DNA from: Alnus glutinosa
Lineage: Eukaryota > Streptophyta > Magnoliopsida > Fagales > Betulaceae
DNA length: 64,000 nt
Reading direction: 5' to 3'
Assembly: GCF_958979055.1 (NCBI RefSeq)
Contig: NC_084888.1
Location: 32,403,804-32,467,803, forward strand
Under the pieces are notes generated by a model. The model made no database searches. It was given only the letters and a program-made list of their open reading frames with translations, and was not told the DNA's origin. Made by a program: the position numbers and the translations under genes. Shown here one piece after another: positions 60,558 to 64,000 of the stretch (within the stretch, counting starts at the first letter, position 1; every line of letters begins with the position of its first letter).

Positions 60558-62578
60558 TTTTTGTGTTATAAATTATTCTTACCCTATTGTTAATAAAACA
60601 TAAAACCCAACCAAGAAAAAGGGAAAAAAGAAATATATAGATAATATTAAAGAGGTTCTGCGATGCTGGTCAGAAAAGGCAGAAAGAGAGAGAGAGAGCT
60701 TTGCGCACTTGAACTTGTTCGGGTGTAAGAGGCATATTTAGAGCAGTTTCCATGTTGCCTAAAATTATAAAAAACTTGAGTTAAAATAAAATTAAAACAC
60801 TTATTGTGTATAGGATCCACCCTGCAGGAAAAATCCCACCTCCGTGGCCGCGGGGGTGCCACTCCCAGTTGTGAAATCTCCCGCCTCTTGGGTGGAGGGG
60901 TCTCACCATGGGTGGGTCTTTCCACAATTTTTTAATATCTATTTACTATTTTTTTTAAAAAAAAAATTATGTTGATGTGACATAAATATGTAACGTAAAT
61001 GTTAAATTATCACTTATCTTAAAAACTTGAGCTAATAGGAAGAGGTAAATTTAATATTTAATCTTGTTCAAAAAAAAATTAGTATTTAATCAATATTTTA
61101 ACACCCTCATTTCGTGTATATTCAAACTCCCTTTTAATATGTGAGGCCCAACACGTGTAATATTTAATTGAAATAGAAGGTAAATGAATGGGACATGTTC
61201 GAACTCATAATCTTTGCTCTGAATACCATGTAAATTTAATCATTTAATTAATAATTTAACAATAAAGAGGCCTTGACGCAGTAGGTCGTTTAATTTTTTG
61301 ATGAAATATGGACAGTTGGACTAACAAAGTTAATTAGACAATCACATGAACCACTTGTGATAATTTTGAAAACTGGTGAAGTTATTTGACAATTGTCTAA
61401 GCACATGAACTAATAAGGCATTTAACCTTTGAATTTAAGTTTAAAAAAAACTTTTGATGTTTCTGTCTATAGTATTTATATAGATTTACTCTAACGATTT
61501 CAATCTACAAATGATCTCATGAATGTATGTGCAAATGGGTGGGACTCTTCTTCTTCTTATAAAAAATAAAAAAAAATAAACAAACAAAGAAAATAGAAAA
61601 ATAAAGGGTGGGACTCTATTTATATTAATGGGGACAACCCATAATAATTTATTGTATTATTTATTATTCCAATTTTTCTATGAACCAAAATTAAAAAATA
61701 AAATTGATGCAAATTGTTTGATATAAATGCTTGCCATGAATCCTCTATTTGTACTCTTGTTTGACATTTATCAATCGTTTTATTTGCTTGACAAATTTGT
61801 TAGGAGCACGTGTCTCTTTAAAGCACTTGCTATGAACTTAATGGTTTACCATATCTAGCCTTTTAAGACTTTCAATATATTTTCCAATAATTAGTATATA
61901 AGTAATAAGTGTAACTTCTTGAATTTGTCGGGACACCTCCATGTGTATGCTAATAATTAGTAACTTCTTGAGTTGTACCTATTTTAAATAAATAAATATA
62001 TATATATTTTTTGAAAAAGTAAGTTGATAAGAAATGGTGAATTTAATCATTAACGAATATAAAGTTCGACTCATAACCTTTGTTATGAAACCATGTTAAA
62101 AAAACACAATTTTTTTCTAAAAACTTGAACTTATAGAATAAATATAATCATTTAATCAATATTTTAACAATAAAAAAAAATAAAAAACTGATTACAACTA
62201 CACTAATGAAAGGCTTGACAAAGTTGTTGCTAATGCATGATGTTGTGAGAAATATACCTTACGTTTGCGTGAAAAGAAAACAAGTTTGGGGTATTTTTAC
62301 TATAATCTTCCATACGAAATCAAGTGTCAATTTGCATTTTATAAAAATGAGCATCATGTAGGGTGTCATGTAACAATTCATATTTTAATGATGAGCGTGA
62401 TAAGTTTCACATAAATTATAATGTTAGTTTATAACTGTGATAATTGTCGTATATATTGCTACGTAACAATATAAATTTGAGTAATTAACGGATAAGTATC
62501 ATATGAATTGGCACATCAATTTATAAAAAATTTATAATAAAAAGTGTATTAATATCATTAACACTTTTTACACTTATA
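60558..62578. other. Gene-free AT-rich DNA
   Basis: I see no gene. A GC-richer patch lies at about 60820-60925 (GTGGCCGCGGGGGTGCC, GGGTGGAGGGGTCTC), with no ORF beyond a short minus-strand frame. Elsewhere there are scattered A/T runs and (TA)n. Confidence 0.45.
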
Positions 62579-62990
62579 CTCCGTTTGTTTCGACATAAAA
62601 TAGTTTCCGTCGTAAAATATTTTTGACGAAATCATTTTTTTAAAAAAATAATTTTCTCGAAAATAATTTTCGGCGTTTGGTTCGCACGAAAAAATTACAA
62701 AAGGAGAAAATGCAACTATCGCCGGATTCTGGCAACATTCGATTGCCGTTGTCGGATTCCGGCCAAACTCCTTCGAATTCGGTCAGATCCGTCCGAAAAT
62801 CTGGTTCGCCGGTATTTGCCGACGGTGGCCGGATCTTGCCGGATTTCGGCACCGACAATATTCTGGCGTCACCTGGATTCCGACGACCGACCATTGCAGA
62901 ATTTCGTTGACCATTATTTCGCTCCTATCAAACACAGTAAAATATCGAAATTATTTTTTAAAAATCATTTTACGCCGAAACAAACTGAGC
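62579..62990. mobile_element. Foldback MITE with CCGG-rich core
   Basis: The left terminus CTCCGTTTGTTTCGACATAA is the near-inverse of the right terminus TTACGCCGAAACAAACTGAG. Inside, CGAAAATAATTTTCGGCG and the GCCGGATT/GGATTCCGGC motifs form several short inverted repeats, in strong contrast to the AT-rich surroundings. The frames on both strands (62640-62910) come from this palindromic core. The target duplication was not resolved. Confidence 0.6.
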
Positions 62991-63099
62991 ATTATTATAA
63001 AGTTGTAAGTACTATTAAATTACTAATAGTACTTTTTATGTATAAGCACTCTTATGTGAAATAAATTGAATAATAAACCAACTCCATAGGATCTCAGAA

Positions 63100-63130
<31 letters not shown>

Positions 63131-63559
63131 AAACTACTTTTTTTTTTAAAAAAAAATCTACCGGATAAGGTGCTCCATGCCCAAGAATTACCAAAGCATG
63201 TGATGCGCAAATGACAATACTATCCTTATTGCTTAAACCATAATGCGTTAGGTAACTTAGGACTAAGAAAAGGTAGACAAAGTCGTAGTTTCAAGTAAAG
63301 TGGAGGGGCAAATTCCATTAGTGAAGGAAACACGCAATCAGTTACAGGACCAGTCTGGTTAATTAGGAGTTTTAACCTCCCTATTTTATTCCGTACAAAT
63401 CACAACGCCACGCGCCTCGTTAGAAACAGCAACAACACCGCCCACTGAAAACTCTTCTGGTCTCTGACATTTCGCATTATCGCTGTAAAAAAAAAAAAAC
63501 AACAGTGCCTGTCGGAAACAACGGCGGTTGAAACCTGACAAATTTTCAGACCTTAGTAC

Positions 63560-64000
63560 ACTACAGAAATCTCCTCATCTCTCTCTCTCTCTCTCATCTC
63601 TGTGCGCAGAGTCTTCGCAAAGGAACTGAAAGAAAAAGGTAAGGAAAAATCCCCGGACAGTTTTTTATCTACTCATCAGCTCTTTCAAGACCAATCCATC
63701 CCAGCTCTTTTACTTTTTCCTGTTTTAAATTAATTTGATAACAAATCCGTGGGGGGAAGGATTGGGTGCGGTGGGGGGGGGGAGTGGGACCCGTGGGTAA
63801 TCAGAGCAAGAGTTTTTTTTGTTTGAGAGATATAGAGAGAGAGAGAGAGGAGAGAAGACTTCAACGTCACGACAGTGAGGGGATAGTAAAAGACAGCTAG
63901 CAATGAAGGAGGAGGCTCACCTAACGTTACTATCACACTCTCTTCTCCCCTCCCCTTTTTAGCCTTTCTCACTCTCCTCTCTCTCCTTTCAAACCTCTCC
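63560..64000 (+). other. Probable promoter and 5' leader exon of a gene running off the right edge
   Basis: A CT-rich leader (CATCTCTCTCTCTCTCTC near 63577) continues to AGAAAAAG followed by GTAAGG, a good donor at 63639-63640, a pattern typical of plant 5' UTR exons. Intron-like T-rich DNA, a (GA)n run near 63833-63849 and a G-run at 63772-63781 follow. No start codon or domain is visible inside the window. Confidence 0.35.

Noticed and set aside
62640..62910. Overlapping frames on both strands
   Set aside because: They lie in the palindromic CCGG-rich core of a MITE and are mirror images of each other.
1..64000. CRISPR arrays, bacterial operons or other prokaryotic systems
   Set aside because: No regularly spaced repeats and no prokaryotic gene organisation. 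All supported genes are spliced plant genes.

Overview
The window is nuclear DNA of a eudicot plant, probably a woody species. The evidence is many short exons with GT-AG introns, plant-specific families (NPH3/BTB, EDR2-like PH-START-DUF1336, DUF295), CT-rich 5' leaders, AT-rich intergenic DNA, and dense insertion of plant transposon families (PIF/Harbinger, Mutator, hAT, LINE). The species cannot be fixed from sequence alone. I see no bacterial genes, CRISPR array, rRNA, convincing tRNA or viral gene.

Layout, left to right. The last exon of an unrecognised gene (1-349, +) enters from the left. Two neighbouring Harbinger-like elements of one family follow (1418-2501, 2634-3404). COX16, a mitochondrial cytochrome-oxidase assembly factor, lies on the minus strand (3897-5662, with a 5' leader exon near 6094-6180) and has one non-canonical GC-AG intron. 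A Mutator-type MITE (6336-6914) and a decayed DUF295/F-box-associated gene (8537-9631) separate it from an intact NPH3/BTB gene on the minus strand (10297-15275).

Upstream of the NPH3 gene sits a 5.0-kb Mutator-like element (15885-20902) with a perfect 9-bp target duplication, long CT/GA-rich inverted ends and gene-like interior pieces but no visible transposase. After further small elements comes OST1A (ribophorin I, subunit of ER oligosaccharyltransferase; 23807-34069, +, eight exons). Its introns hold an LTR-like piece, a Mutator MITE, a LINE derivative lacking ORF2, and a 5'-truncated LINE that itself carries a hAT-like insertion.

A repeat-rich gap (34070-40954) contains a 42-bp perfect palindrome, poly-C tracts and minisatellites. 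The EDR2-like gene follows (40955-48744, +, 21 exons modelled). The right quarter is gene-poor. It holds Mutator and other foldback MITEs, an RNase H-like (RVT_3) pseudogene split by a 676-bp insertion, an isolated GC-richer block with eight ACGT cores, a 188-bp hAT MITE with a perfect 8-bp duplication, and the probable 5' leader of another gene leaving the right edge.

The genes are unrelated housekeeping and signalling loci and do not form a pathway cluster. The most informative content is the layered transposon history and what it did to introns and dead genes. I did not find a convincing new multigene system. The best candidate for a second look is the 5-kb Mutator element.
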